Source: Malurus cyaneus samueli
Lineage: Eukaryota > Chordata > Aves > Passeriformes > Maluridae
NCBI GenBank assembly: GCA_009741485.1
Contig: CM019227.1
Coordinates: forward strand, 16,855,231 to 16,919,230
DNA: 64,000 bases
Reading direction: 5' to 3'
The stretch's first letter is position 1. Each line of letters starts with the position of its first letter. Position numbers and translations under genes: made by a program. Positions 1 to 12,600 of this stretch are shown here, one piece after another. The notes beneath the pieces were generated by a model. It was not told where the DNA came from. It did not search any database and saw only the letters and a program-made list of their open reading frames with translations.

Positions 1-259
1 GCAAAAGGGAAGATGCCTGCATTCAGCCGCTACCGAAACTGGCAACATCAGTTTGGGAGAATGCTGCTCCGATGCTGCTGTGGCTGAAGGAGGCTCAGGG
101 CCATGTCCTCAGCCACCCAGGAGCATTCACAGGGGTCCCACAGCCGGGGGTCGCTGGTGCCCCGGAGCTGCCTGGCCATGGGGTGTGTGGGGTGCAGGGG
201 GTTGGGATGGTCTGGGTTGCTTTGCCAAAGCCTCAGGCCAGGACCCCTGACAGCCTCCA

Positions 260-480
260 GCTCTGCCGGGGCCGTCCCTGCGTCCCCAGCGGGTTTTGCC
301 CGCTCGCTGGACACGCTCAAAGTTCACGGTGCTATAAATACCCGGGCACAGGACTGCCAGCGGGACCGGCCGGCGCGGGGGGGGCTAAAACTAAACGGGC
401 TTTCGTTGCAATTAACCCTGTGCGAGCACGGGTCCCTTCTGTGCCGCTTGAAAAAGGAATCCTCTGATTCGAAACGTGTC
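260..480 (+). promoter_or_regulatory. CpG-dense patch with TATA-like box
   Basis: About 20 CpG dinucleotides fall in roughly 220 bp, far denser than the rest of the non-coding window. A TATAAATA box sits at 333-340, followed about 30 bp later by a GC-rich segment with CCGGCCGGCGCG. The arrangement resembles a TATA promoter or a small CpG-island edge firing on the plus strand. I see no convincing coding sequence downstream. It may also be part of a regulatory element whose rest lies before base 1. Confidence 0.35.
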
Positions 481-3400
481 TAAAGCCAGAAGAGTGCAGC
501 AAACTCCTTCAGTGGGCTGATTCCTGCTGTGAAGAGCACAGGGACTGGTACCAGGACTGGAGGAGCACAGGGACCTGGGGGGGATTGAAGGGGATGGTGT
601 TTTGTGGCCAGGCACATCCACAGCTGCCGTGTGACCCCGCAGCTTGGGCAGGTCCTTGTGCTGGGGATGCAGTGATGCAGTGATGCAGCACAGCTTGTGT
701 TCCCCCTAAAGCAGAGGCTGCCTCTGCACCTCACATTCTCCACAGAGCATGGCCTCACACTGCACAGCCCCACACCCTGCCCCACATGGCCCCACAGAGA
801 TGACCCCACACCCTGCCCTGTATGGCCCTATACACGGTGGGTCTATGGTCCCCAGCCTGCCCTGTGTCCCCAGCACCACATGCAGGACTTGGTCCCAGCA
901 GATGGGCTAAAACAGATCAAAAAACTTGGAGGGCAACAGAAAGGCCCTGAATCAGTACAAGCTCCAACACCGGCTTGGGTATAACCCAAAAACGTGGAGT
1001 CCTCAGTGTTGTCAGGTCACCCGAGGCAGAGCACAGCACATCACCTTCAGCAGGGTTTGAAATGGCTCCCTGGGGAGCCAAACACGTGGGGAGATCCCTG
1101 TGACCCCATCCAAAGCTGCAGAGAGCCCTTTGGTGGAGCCAAACGTTCTCTTTGGAACCATTTCCCTCCATCCCTTTACTGTGCCGGGCTGAGGGGTGAT
1201 CCAGTCTCTGAGGAAGAGCTTCGAGCCCCTTTAGCCCTGTTCAAACCCTGGGAGATGGGAAGTTTGGAGTGAACAGAGGACAAACCTGCAGAGCAGAGCC
1301 CCAAGGGCTGTGTGCTACACCATGGCTCCTGCTGAGGCTGCACACAAGGCTCAGGGACAACAGCCCAGGACTGAGCAAGGTCCTTGTGGCCAAAGGCGAC
1401 CCCCAGCTCCATTGGGGTCGGCTTCCCTGAGCGTACACCCCCATGGCCTCACATTCATCTATGCTCTGCCCTGGGGAACATCACAGCTGCAATGGACCCT
1501 TCAGCTCAGGCCTGCCCACATTCACTGCCCAGCTGACCCTGCCACCAGAACAATCTCATTTCAGCCTTGGAAATGTCCCCTTTCGGGTCCCTTCAGGTCC
1601 AGCAAAGGCACATTCATCATCTCACTCTCCATCATCTCCTCTCCTCCCCATCACCACCACAGTTCCACAGTTCCCACATCTTGTTGCAGCTGGATGCCGT
1701 GGCTCTTCCTGACATTCACTTGATCAGAATTTTGGGTTACTCAGGTCATTGTTCCTGATGCTGACAGGGTCCTGCCCCATGGCTGTGCCTTGCCCCGTGC
1801 CCAGTTCCCCCCATTCTCTGGGATGTGGCTGCCCCAGAACTGGTCCCCACAAGCCCCAGGGCTGCTGTGAGTGGCACGGCCAGACTGCGCACAGTGCAGC
1901 ACCGGAGCAAAGGATCCGAGTGGGTGGCACTAGGGGGAGATAAAGGCCAGGACATGCCAGGCCCTGCACCCTTGCCAGCCCCTCCTGTCCCCTTGTCCCC
2001 AAGGCCATCCGACCCTGGCTAATGGCAGGGACAAATGGGAGAGCTGCAAGTTTCCACCTGTCACAGTCCCATTGCTTTGTGTGGTCTTTCATGGGATCTT
2101 CAGTCTTTGGGAAGCACCTTTGGCAATAAGGGACCTTAGGGCATTTATGCCTTTATGCAGCAGGTATAAAAGCAAGAAACCACCTTCTCCCACAGGCAGG
2201 TAGCACATGAACACCCCAAAACCCATCCAGGAAGGAGAACAGACAGAATGCAAAGAAGTGGGGCCAGCAAGGAAAGAGTCTTGGGATATGGTCTGGAAGC
2301 AGAGAGTGACACATGCTGCAAGACCTCAGCTGGAGGTTCAGCCTGACAAGTCTCACCCCCTTTCCTATGTCCCTGGGCGCACTTGGCCACAGCACAGTTG
2401 TGACAGCCTGTACAGGACCCCAGCTCCTGAAAACTGGGCACCTCCAGGGCTGAAAACCATTTCAGGATACCTCTGGCTCAAGGTTCCACCCCAGTATCAC
2501 ACCAGCTCTTCTCCTGCCATGGACATTCCATTCTCCACAGGCTCCTTGTGACCCCTCTCATCAGAGACGGGATGTGTTTGCAAGGCAAGAGTTTGGGGAG
2601 TTCCTGGGAGGCAGGAGCTGAACCAGCAGGAGCCATCCCCTGCATAGCTCATGCCCAGCTGGGTCTCAGTGTCACCCATGGGTGTCTGTGGTGTGGATCA
2701 ATGCTGGATGGTGGTGTAGGCACTGTGCAATGGCAGCTCTGCAGGCAGGAACCACCATCAGGGGCCACTTTCCCTTTTTGTTTTCTTTAGATTAGAAAGA
2801 AAAGTTAAATATTTTCTTCTTTTTCCAAGAGGAGGAATTCAGAGTGTAGCTGGCACAGTTATCAAAAACGCTGCTAATACAGGTTTGTACATCACTTGCA
2901 ATGCCATCAAACCACAGTGCCCTGGGGGGCCTGGGCTCACTGGGCACATCCCTGAGCTCCCCCAAAAAACCCACACAAAAACTACCCCAAACCACCAATC
3001 CGCTGCAAACTTGTTTTTTTCTCTCCCACTGCCCAGTTTAGTCACACCACAGCACACAGAGGCAATGTTTGCCCTGCAGCCACATCTCTGGTTTGCTCAT
3101 ATTTACAATCACTTAGAGCTCCAGCTCCACAGTTTCCAACATCCTCTCTTAAACTTCACAACTGCCGGCGCTGAAGGGGAACGGAGCTGGTAACGTGATA
3201 GGGATGCTGGCCTCTGCCCAGGAGGCTGGATGCAGAGGGTGGAAGGCACAGGGGTGCCCAGGCTGGGGTGTTATCCAAGCCCCTGCAGGAACAAGGTGTC
3301 TTTGGCTTGATGTGAGCTGGCAAGAGCAAGAGGAGGGAAGGAGATCCTCTGTCAGAGCTTTGCTATGCACTGCGCTCCCTGCTCTCCACTGCCCGGACAC

Positions 3401-6400
3401 ACGGAGTCACCACTGCTGGGGTGGCAGGACACCCATTCCCAGGGCTGCTCATCCCAGCTCCTTTCTCCTTCTCAGGCCTGGAAAATTTCATGTTCTGTTT
3501 CAGCTTCATTCCAAACACATGCCCAAAAAGCAGAAGCCAAAACAACTTCACTGCTTTTCCTGTGCCATGAGGTGAGCGAGGCACATGCAACAGCACCTGA
3601 TGGGTCACCCCATGTGTCCACTGATGGAGGCAGCTCCAACACGATGTTGTATAAAAGAGCTAAAGTTTTGTGCTCAAACCCCTTCACAGCCCCAAAACCC
3701 TCAGGGAGCTCTGGCTCAAGCCTGGGATTTGCACTGTCCCTTACCCAGCAGATCTATGGCTTTGCAAACTAACCTAGAAGTAACAGGTTGGTGTTTTCAA
3801 TAACATTAAATAAGGACAGAAGCATTTCCTGTGATTGCTCACAGCACCCAGTGCAGCCTCCCCTCTGCAGAACGCATCGTGTGCCACCATGGAATGCCAG
3901 TCCAGGATCTTGGGCTGCAAACAGACAGCGATTGGGGTTTGTTTCAATTGTTTCCATGCCGGTTTTTTGCTTTTAGCAAATCATTCCTAATAGCATGCCA
4001 CTCTGCCACATGTCCTACACAATAATTTCCCACCTCCAGCCTGGACACCACCTATGAAAAAGAACATTTCACCTCCAATGTGCCCCTGGCACAAATCTGG
4101 TCCCTGTGGAGGCAGAGCTGGGCTCCACCCAAAGCTTCTCACTCACAGGTGCCTCGTGCCAGGCCTGACACGGTCACTTGTCTTCCAGTGTTGAGTACAA
4201 GGCATATGCAGGACAAATGGGTATGAGGTTTGTAAGATAATTAAGAATGTTAATGAAGTTCATTTGCATCTAGCTCTTAAATTCCCAAAAACTCCACGAG
4301 GTTGGAAATGCAAATTGCTGCTGGACACCACAAAGCAACTGAAGTTTAGTTAGCAAGAGCAAAGCAGTGATTAACAAGTGAGACCCAAAGCTGCTGTGGC
4401 CAGGTTGGGCACAGCCTGGCTTGGCAGGTGCCCCTGGCAGAGCCAGGACACGATGCCCCCGGTGCCACTGCAGTGGCCACGGCCATTGATACAAATTGCT
4501 GGTGGGCTTTGGAGTGAAATGTCATAAACCAGAGAGTGCAGGGGGAAATCATTGCTCCAAAGAAGGATTTGACCCAGAGATGGAGGAAAAGTTCTCTGAG
4601 TGGTGAAAAGGAAAGTTGGTGGCTGGTGTGGGGAGCCACGTGAGAACACCCTCTCCATGGGCTGCCCCTGAAGAACGACCAGGGTAGGGTCCTTTGATGA
4701 AGTCCCAGTGATGGCACAGCAGAGCAAGGCAAATGGGCACCCCTGGGCAGAGATGGAGTGCAGGGCTGTGATCCAGACAGAACTGGAGCAGCCCCAGGAA
4801 ACCAGGGAGACAGCTGGGATTGGGATCCCCAGGGAACCCCCAAGGACACCCCAGGGGAACCAGGGCAGGAGCTGCAGATGTGCTCTACACCCTCCTCCCC
4901 CAGTGCTGCAGCTGGGAGGGCCTGGGGGCCCCTGGCTGTGGCCAAGCCCAGGCCACAGGTCACTGCAAGTTCTCACCTCCACAAGAAGGGCACAAGCTGA
5001 GCAGTTTCCAGCCACCAGTGGATCATGGATTGGGAGATGGCTCCAGGTGCTGCAACATCTCTCCCTTACCCCTGAGGTGATGGTTGTTCCTCAGAAGTGG
5101 AGACCCCAAGAGCGGCACAGCCGGATGATGCAGAACCTGCAACCACCCCCACACCAATAACCCCTGGGGTGAGGTACCACTCACCTTCCCAGCACCCAGG
5201 ACTATCCTGGAGCACAGAGGAGGAAGAAGAGAGTGGCTCCCACAGAGATCCCACTGCTGCAGCATGGCTGAGGTGCCACATCCCTGGTACCTGTAAATGG
5301 GAGCAGCGGAACCGTTTCTGGGATGGCCCTGTTGTCTCCCATTGACCAGCAGGGCTGAGCACACTATGTCACCCAAGGCTGCCTATGGACAAACACAGCC
5401 CAGCCTTTCAGGACCTGCTGTGAAACATCTCCCTGAGAGACCTTTGGGATTTTTTTGTTACTCAGTCCCCACACAAACTAACCACACAAAAGGTGGGCCT
5501 TAATACACCCACCATCGGTGTGCAACATGTCCTGACCACAAACCAAAGCACAGAGAGAAAAGAAACTTTAACATGGGCTTATCCAGGACAAGACAAACTG
5601 AAAACAGGAAGATTGAGTTAATTTAAAATACCGTGATCAGATTTATTAAAAAATATCCCTTGCAAGTTGACAATCATCACGATCCGCAATCGGAACCTGA
5701 CTGGACAATAGTGGAAGAGTTTTCACCTACAGAAAGCAAACATCTGGGAACACCCCAGCAAGGCCTCCACATCCCTACTGGCATTAAACACTGAGCTGGC
5801 ACTGAAGACCCTGGAGCAACCTCTGGCTGCAGTGCCAACTTCACCACAGGAATCACTGTGTGCCCCAATACTTACCTGGTTTGTGGGAAAAACCCAAATG
5901 TTGAAAATACAGGGGAAAAGAACCACTTGGGACCCAGAAAAACTGGACTCTGCTTCTCTTTGATTCCAGCAGCTCTTGGTCTGCTGCAGCCGAGGGAGAG
6001 CAGGGAAAGTGGAGCTGGGAGGTGTGGCTGGACACACACAGATGCTGTGGCTGCCTGGGGAGAAGGGTTTGGTGCTGCAGGACACAATGGTGTCACGGAC
6101 AGGCAGCAGGATCCAGAGGAAACCTTAACATCTCCCTGGTCAAACCCTGACTGGCAAAGGGCTCAGGGCTTCATTAGGGGTTTCATCCCCCAGTGAAACC
6201 CAATGAACACACAGTGGGATGCTGACAAGAAACCCCAAGGAAGGTGGAGGGTGTGGGACAGACAGACAGACACGGGGTTTGCTCTTTGGGCCAGATTCCA
6301 ATTTTGGAAGTATCAAGGCTCCTCTTCTTGCCTTGCCCAGCCACTCTCGCTCAGCCAGTCCTTGCTCCGTCGATGCTCATTCCAGAATAACTGCCTCACT

Positions 6401-6870
6401 CCCCCTTCCAAGCAGATTAAGGGGATTTGAACAAGGCACTGCAATTCCAGAGTAAACCATCACTACTCTCCACCAAAAGAGAAAAATAACTATTTAAAGT
6501 TCATCCCCAGTTTTGGCTAAAACAAGCTGCCTGTGGGGAAAAGCTCTGCCACAGCCAGCAGAGACCTAAGGTGGCTGCAGAGGTGCTGCCAGGGGCAGCT
6601 GCACAGCCCCTTCCCAACACTTCAGAGGTGGATTAAAATGAGGAAAAATTAGGAAGGAGTCATGTTCTCATCTGCACTGGGAACACGAAGGTCATTCACT
6701 GCCAACCAACACATCAAAGTGCAGTGGGTCTATGTGACAAATTCCTTTTGTGTTTAAGACGTGTGCTAAATATGCACCTAATCAAAACTTAACTTGGGTG
6801 GCTTCAGGATTAACAAAGAAACATTGTCAAAAGTCAGATCCAGAACAAATGGCTGAAAAAACTATTCCAA
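481..6870. other. Intergenic DNA downstream of ADCY9
   Basis: No gene, RNA or transposon is recognised. Small tandem structures are present: a GATGCAGT repeat at about 666-688, two diverged copies of a roughly 36-bp CCCCACACCCTGCCC unit at about 768-840, and a short GACA repeat at about 6256-6275. Many short open frames exist on both strands. They are Pro/Ser-rich, overlap each other and match nothing I recognise. The strand-reversed poly(A)-like TTTATT near 5641-5648 has no transcript attached that I can see. Confidence 0.7.
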
Positions 6871-6879
6871 ACTATTCTT

Positions 6880-7160
6880 CTTCCAGATGATGCGCCAAGG
6901 GCTGCGGCTGAAGTGCGGCTGGAGCAAAAATACGAAAGCAAACCAATTTGGAGTTGACATAGTGTATTGTGAATTACTTCTCAGCTTTTCTACATCTAAG
7001 AGAGCATGAAATGATCGGCCGTACACTGGAACAGTTTAATATACAATTGATTACAGAGCTGCCGATAATATGCATTGGATCTATATACACACAGAGCTTA
7101 TTATTTCACAGATACAACTTCTGTCCACAAAGCATTGGCAGAGTATTTACAGTGAGGCTG
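6880..7160. promoter_or_regulatory. Candidate conserved non-coding element
   Basis: An AT-rich block with several isolated CpGs (CGGCCGTACAC, GCCGATAATATGCAT) and a complex, non-repetitive texture, unlike the flanking GC-rich intergenic DNA. CpG retention in AT-rich sequence suggests constraint. A plus-strand open frame covers it (6969-7355), but its translation resembles no known protein and changes composition mid-way. Classified by texture only. Confidence 0.25.
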
Positions 7161-9241
7161 CTGCGAGGAAGCCCCAGCCCCCCGCAGAGCCCCAAAAGAG
7201 GTTGCCCCAGCAGTGGGTGTAAACAGAGCAGTTCTCTCTTTCTGCAAGGGAGGGAGAAGGTGGGGAACACGGGCTGCACTGGGCAGGAGAGAAAGGAACC
7301 AGAGATACCAGGAAAAAAACACGTCCAGCTAATCTGGACACTTCAAAACACTTAATTTGCTTTTTAAAAAATTCTACTTTAACTGGAAGCTGTTCTCAAT
7401 TCATTTTCAATTAATAATTCAATAATGTTCCAATGGCATTGTCAATTAATGCTTTCTATCCATCTATATTTCTATCCATCCCCATGTGTGCTTGTGCAAG
7501 GACAGAGAGGACTGAAGCCCTGGGTCAGGGCTGAGGCAGTTTCTCCTGGAAGCAGGTGATGTTTGGGGGTCTGTGCTGGCTCCCAGGCCCACTCCCTGCC
7601 CCCGGCAAAACAATGCCAATGGTTGCAGCTGATCACTCCCAAAAGAATCTCTCGGGCTGTTTGTAATCAGGCAACACCACCCTCGACACCCAGTGATGGC
7701 TTATACAGGGGGTGTAGGTGTCACTGAGTGGACAGAGGGTGGGCAGACCTGACCACAATCTCAACCTTTATCTCCAACCCCAATCCCAACCCTGATCCCA
7801 TCCCATCCCCAGTGGGTGCTGGTCACACACAGCGCTTCCATTTCTAGCGTGGGCTTTCAGCAACCTGCTGAACTGTGCTCCCATGAGAAAGGCAAACCAC
7901 AGGCAGGAGGGAAGGTGCAGTTCCCAAGGTGTTCCATGGAGCAGGGAGCAGGCAGCAGACACTGCCCAGGAGCAAACCTGCCCAGAGCTTAGGGGACAAT
8001 TCAGCTGCTGGAGCCGCTGCTGCCCCGGCACCACCACGGGACCCACACGGCAGCTCCTGCACTGGGCCCAGCTCCAGAGTCACACCAGCTGCTTCCCAGC
8101 TGACCCACCTTTCCTGGCATTTACATCCCTGCCTTGACCCCCTCAATGCTGAAAGGGTGGCAAAGGAGGAATTCAGCCCCTGCCACTAGCAAAATCAATG
8201 TTCTATGCAAAGTTAATAGTGTTTCATGGAAAGAAGGAGCTTTCCCGAGCAATACAACACCTGAAACCACCCCACTGGCACTGGGAGTGAGGTGACTTTC
8301 CTGAGAGCACAAGGGGAGCTTGTTTACCAGTTCCTGGGGAATTGGGCGAGGGTGGCCAAGGTCCTTGTCATCTTTGGATATTGCAGCTGCCTCCTCACAA
8401 ATAGGAGGCAGCCAGAATCGAGCAGGAAAAATTCCCAAATACTCAGTGAACTTGGAACTGTGTTTTCTTGTCTCAGGAGATGTTGGAGTTGTTAAGGCTC
8501 TTGGCTTTAAAGAGTTTATTACTTTGGAAGTTTAAAGCTGTATTCGCAGTAGGGTGTAACAAGTCTGTGTCTCAGCATATCTATTATAGATCTCTGTATC
8601 TCAGCATGGGCTCTCAAACGAGAAGCAATTAAATTGGGAGAGGGTCACTGTGGTAACTGTGGGCTCCAGAGCATCTCCTGGGGCCGGTGGGGCTGCGCCA
8701 GTGCCTGTGCAGTGGCCAAAGCCACCCAGAGCACAGCCAGCAGTGCTGCCACCCCCTCCTTTGGACACGATGGAGTGCTACAGAATCAACCCAGAGCACA
8801 CTCTGCTAAAGGCAAAGCATCAGAGTCACTCAAGAGGCATTTCCCCCTGGCAGAGCTGCACATGGAGCACAGCCGTGCCCTTCCCTGCCCTGAGTTAAAT
8901 CTCTCAGCACAAATCCATACAAACCGCCTTCAATTCCAAACTACACAGAGCCCACGCACCAAGGTAGAAACAAGTGAAGACAGGAGTAAGGGAGGAAAAG
9001 GAAAAACTCGAGAAAGTTGCTTTAACTCATCTGAAGGAGGATTTGAGAATTGATGGCCAAATCAGTGACATGCAAGTGGTGGCACTGGCTTACACCACAT
9101 AGCCACCAACGAGCTGGATGAGAAATTGGTCACAGCATCACTGATAAGAGTGGGAATTTAAAATTCTACTGACTGCTCCCAGTCATGACATTCTCTGCAG
9201 TTCTTCAACTCAGTGCAATTTCTAGACATTAAAATACATTA
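7161..9241. other. Intergenic DNA
   Basis: Nothing recognisable apart from an AT-rich stretch at 7350-7480 and a pyrimidine-rich run with CCCAACCCTGATCCCATCCC near 7775-7811. There is no coding sequence I can support. Confidence 0.65.
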
Positions 9242-9677
9242 CGGGCACGGCACAAGATGCTCCAAGGGCTGGAGCTCCTCTGCTCTGGAGCCAGGCTGGG
9301 AGAGCTGGGGGTGCTCACCTGGAGAAGACAAGACTCCAACGAGACCTTCCAGGGTCTGAAGGGGCTCCAGGAGAGCTGGAGAGGGACTGGGGACAAGGGA
9401 TGGAGGGACAGGACACAGGGAATGGCTTCCCACTGCCAGAGGGCAGGGATGGATGGGATATTGGGAAGGAATTGTTCCCTGGGAGGGTGGGGAGGCCCTG
9501 GCACAGGGTGCCCAGAGAAGCTGTGGCTGCCCCTGGATCCCTGGCAGTGCCCAAGGCCAGGCTGGACAGGGCTTGGAGCATTCTGGGACAGTGGAAGGTG
9601 TCCCTGTCCATGGCAGAGGTGGGATTAGATGAGCTTTAAGGTCTCTTCCAACCCAAACCATTCTGGGATTCTGTGAA
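9242..9677 (+). mobile_element. CR1 LINE fragment, 5'-truncated (copy A)
   Basis: About 435 bp of CR1 3' sequence, in the order GCTGGGAGAGCTGGGGG, the GGCTCCAGGAGAGCTGGAGA block, GGTGCCCAGAGAAGCTGTGG, GAGCTTTAAGGTCTC, and a tail with CCAACCCAAACCATT and GATTCTGTGA. CR1 is the dominant LINE of birds. The reverse-transcriptase region is missing. It starts at the same internal point as the copy at 37240 and is very similar to it. It lies outside ADCY9. Confidence 0.9.
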
Positions 9678-12600
9678 ATTGTTGCAGTGAGCAAGAAAAC
9701 AGAGAGAATGGAGCAAACGACACCAAGGCTGGAGAGTCTGACAGTGAACTCAGGGCCATTCCAGAAGTGTAAAACACCAATGATTGCTTCTTCAGCCACT
9801 GATCTCCAGCGTGGAAACAGGAATATGGGATAGCTCCTGAGGATGTCAGACTCCAACTCTGCATGTGGGAAGATGCCTGGCACCAGCCCCCTGTAGCCTT
9901 GGGCTGGGCAGCTGGGTTAGGGCAGCAAAGGTTTAGCAGCTACAATAAGGGACCAGGAAAAAAAAAAGTTTTAAATACGTCCCACCAATCTGTTTTCTCC
10001 AAACTAATCTTTCTCCCAAGCCAATATTGACTCCTGAAGGCAAGGAGCAAACAGTTCTGTACGTGCTGTACAGTCCAGCCCCTTATCAGGGCTGAGACAG
10101 GAGTTCCATTCACATCAGAAAGACTGCAGTGAGACCTTACACAGAATATTTGTGGGTTTTTCCTACCAAAGCTTTACCCAGCATCTGCAAAGCACCTCAA
10201 ACATCCTCCTCATGGCACCCTCAAACTGCACCACTGTTAAGACACACTCCACCCATTTTATTTTCTCCTTCAACCTCTACTGAGCCTGATGTTTGATTAT
10301 AAATGAACTCTTTAAATAAGACAAAGTCAATAAGCTCCTGGTGTCTGACTTCCACCAATAAAACTCTCTGCAGAGTTCAGAAGATGGTGTTAATGCAGAT
10401 TTTAATAAAATCAGCCCATTTTTAAGGCTCACTGGTCCCCCCCAGAAAACAAGGACAGCTTGGGAAGCTGAGGCTCTGCTTCACAGCTGAGACACCTTCT
10501 TGTAGAGCACACCTGGACACAGAGATCAGCCCCTGAAACCATGCAACAGCTCATTCCACACCCCCTTCTTGTGTCTGATTCCAGACCCGGGAGCCAAAGC
10601 ATGACACTGTGTCCTGTGAACTGAAACACCTCCAGACCATGGCAGCACTCCAACACCACCAGGGCCTGCAGGAGCTGGTGTGTAATGTAACTAATTCCAA
10701 ATTTTGAACAGGATTTTGCAGAATCCCACTGCCACTGCCTGCACAGTTCAGTCTCAGCAACAGCAAATGGCAATTCCAGTTTTACCCCCAAATACAAACC
10801 AAGGTCTGCTACAGCCTGTAGAGAGAACTCAAAAGGAGAAAACATTGAAGCAAATTACTTTCCTGCCCCAACTGATATTCCACAAGCAGCCAGACAAGTC
10901 TCAATATGACTCTGAGAGCTCAACTGGCTTTTCCCAGCTGCCTGGGCATTGAGATGGCAGTGCCATGGCACTGGCTCATCCCTGCACCTCCACCTTGGCT
11001 GTTCCCACATGCAAATCATTCTGTACTTACAGTCAAACCACTCCCGTGGCATTTCCAGCAATTGAAAAAAATCACATCAACAAATAACAACTGCATTTTA
11101 AAATGTAATTCTTAAATAAACTGCAGGGACATGCCTCTTCTGTATCTTCTGTCACCATTATGAGGACAAAGCTGTAGCTGTGACCAGGCAAAATGGACCA
11201 AGGCATCAAAACAAACACACTCTTCTGATTCTTCAGGACAGAGAGGCACAGCAGGAACAGCAGCACCCGGAGCTGTGATCTCAGCTTAGGAGCTGCCATG
11301 CAGTGAGGAAGACACAGGTTCCCAATGGTGAGGAGCAGTGAGGCAACAGCCAGGACTCTGTCCCACCCAAATGAGACCACAGAAGGGAAGGAGGGAGAAA
11401 ACAGGATCTTTAAATTTAGCAGAAAGCCCCCAAGCCAAGGTACAGAGTTAAACAGCCAAAGGCAATACAGCCAACCTCAGGCACCCACAGGCTCTTGAGA
11501 TGTTGTGACATGAAGTGACCTAACTGCTCCCTTGCAACACCTTTTGCTGTATTTAGAATGAAAGTTTCGGAAACAGGTCAGAGTTACCAATTTTAAAATG
11601 CCAGAAACCGTAAAAACTTGGCCTTTTACTCAGGAATAAACTCTTCTTTAGCTAAAGCTCTACGGGTACAGGGTTTGATTTGGAGCTCCCTTCAGTTTTG
11701 CTCTGGACACCTCCTTTCTGTGTTTTAGCCCTAAAGGAAGAGTATCCAAATACTTGTTTTTTTTGTGAAGCCCTTGGGAAATTCATCCTCTCCTCCCCTC
11801 ATTTTGTCACTCCTGGCACCCAGCAGGAGCCACAGCCAATGGCACTGTCCCACCCTGCTCACAGCACTCACGTTACTTCCAGCAAAGACAAATGACCCCA
11901 AAGCCTGGGAAGTAACAGGCAAATCTATACCTCTGAAAATCCTAATGCCACAAGTTAATCAGTGGGAATGCCATTTACCTGGTTCTTAATGAGAAATCTC
12001 TCCCAGGAGCAGCAGGGAGGAAAAGCAGTCTGGTGTGTTAGCAGCACATTGAGACCTCACTGCTGACAATATTCTGTGCACTCCTTGTCACTCTGCTCCT
12101 GAGCAGCTGCTGCAAATGGCAGAAGGCAACACGGGCCTCACAAACATTCAGAATCCCCCCAGCCTCCTTCTCACCATTTTAAATCAGTGCCATTAAACCA
12201 CCCTAAGGATGGGAAGCACAGCCATGCATGGATTGTCCTTGTGGAATAAAGCTCTGGGGACCCAACCAACCCTCCACGTTCACTGACAGCACTGCTGGCA
12301 CCAAGAGCACCCACACCACGGGGGTGTGAATGGAGTGAACTTTGCCCGTGGCCTCCCACCAGCACACACGTGTCAGGAATTCTGCAGCAGAGCCACACAA
12401 TGCTGCCAGAAACGCCCCTGGAGTCATTTCTGTGTCAGGACACATCTTCAAAGGTGTAAAGAGGAGGTGTGAAGGTTCAGCTCACACCGGTTTACAACAC
12501 AAACAGGTATCTCCTTGCTCCCCGTGCTTGGAAAATCTCCCCCTCCAAACTATCCACTGAGAACTGAACTTCCTGATTTGGTTACTCCACAGCATTAAAG

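Noticed and set aside
4346..5015. Overlapping minus-strand open frames of 205 and 214 codons
   Set aside because: Two overlapping frames of similar length in GC-rich DNA with Ser/Pro/Trp-rich composition, no splice context and no family resemblance; typical chance open frames.
6969..7355. A 128-codon plus-strand open frame considered as a small gene
   Set aside because: Composition changes abruptly half way, from hydrophobic/aromatic to Pro/Ser/Gly-rich, and there is no domain or convincing initiation context. The underlying DNA may still be conserved non-coding sequence.
9239..9883. A 214-codon minus-strand open frame
   Set aside because: It covers the CR1 copy on the opposite strand and does not correspond to CR1 ORF2 protein, so it is an artefact of the element's 3' sequence.
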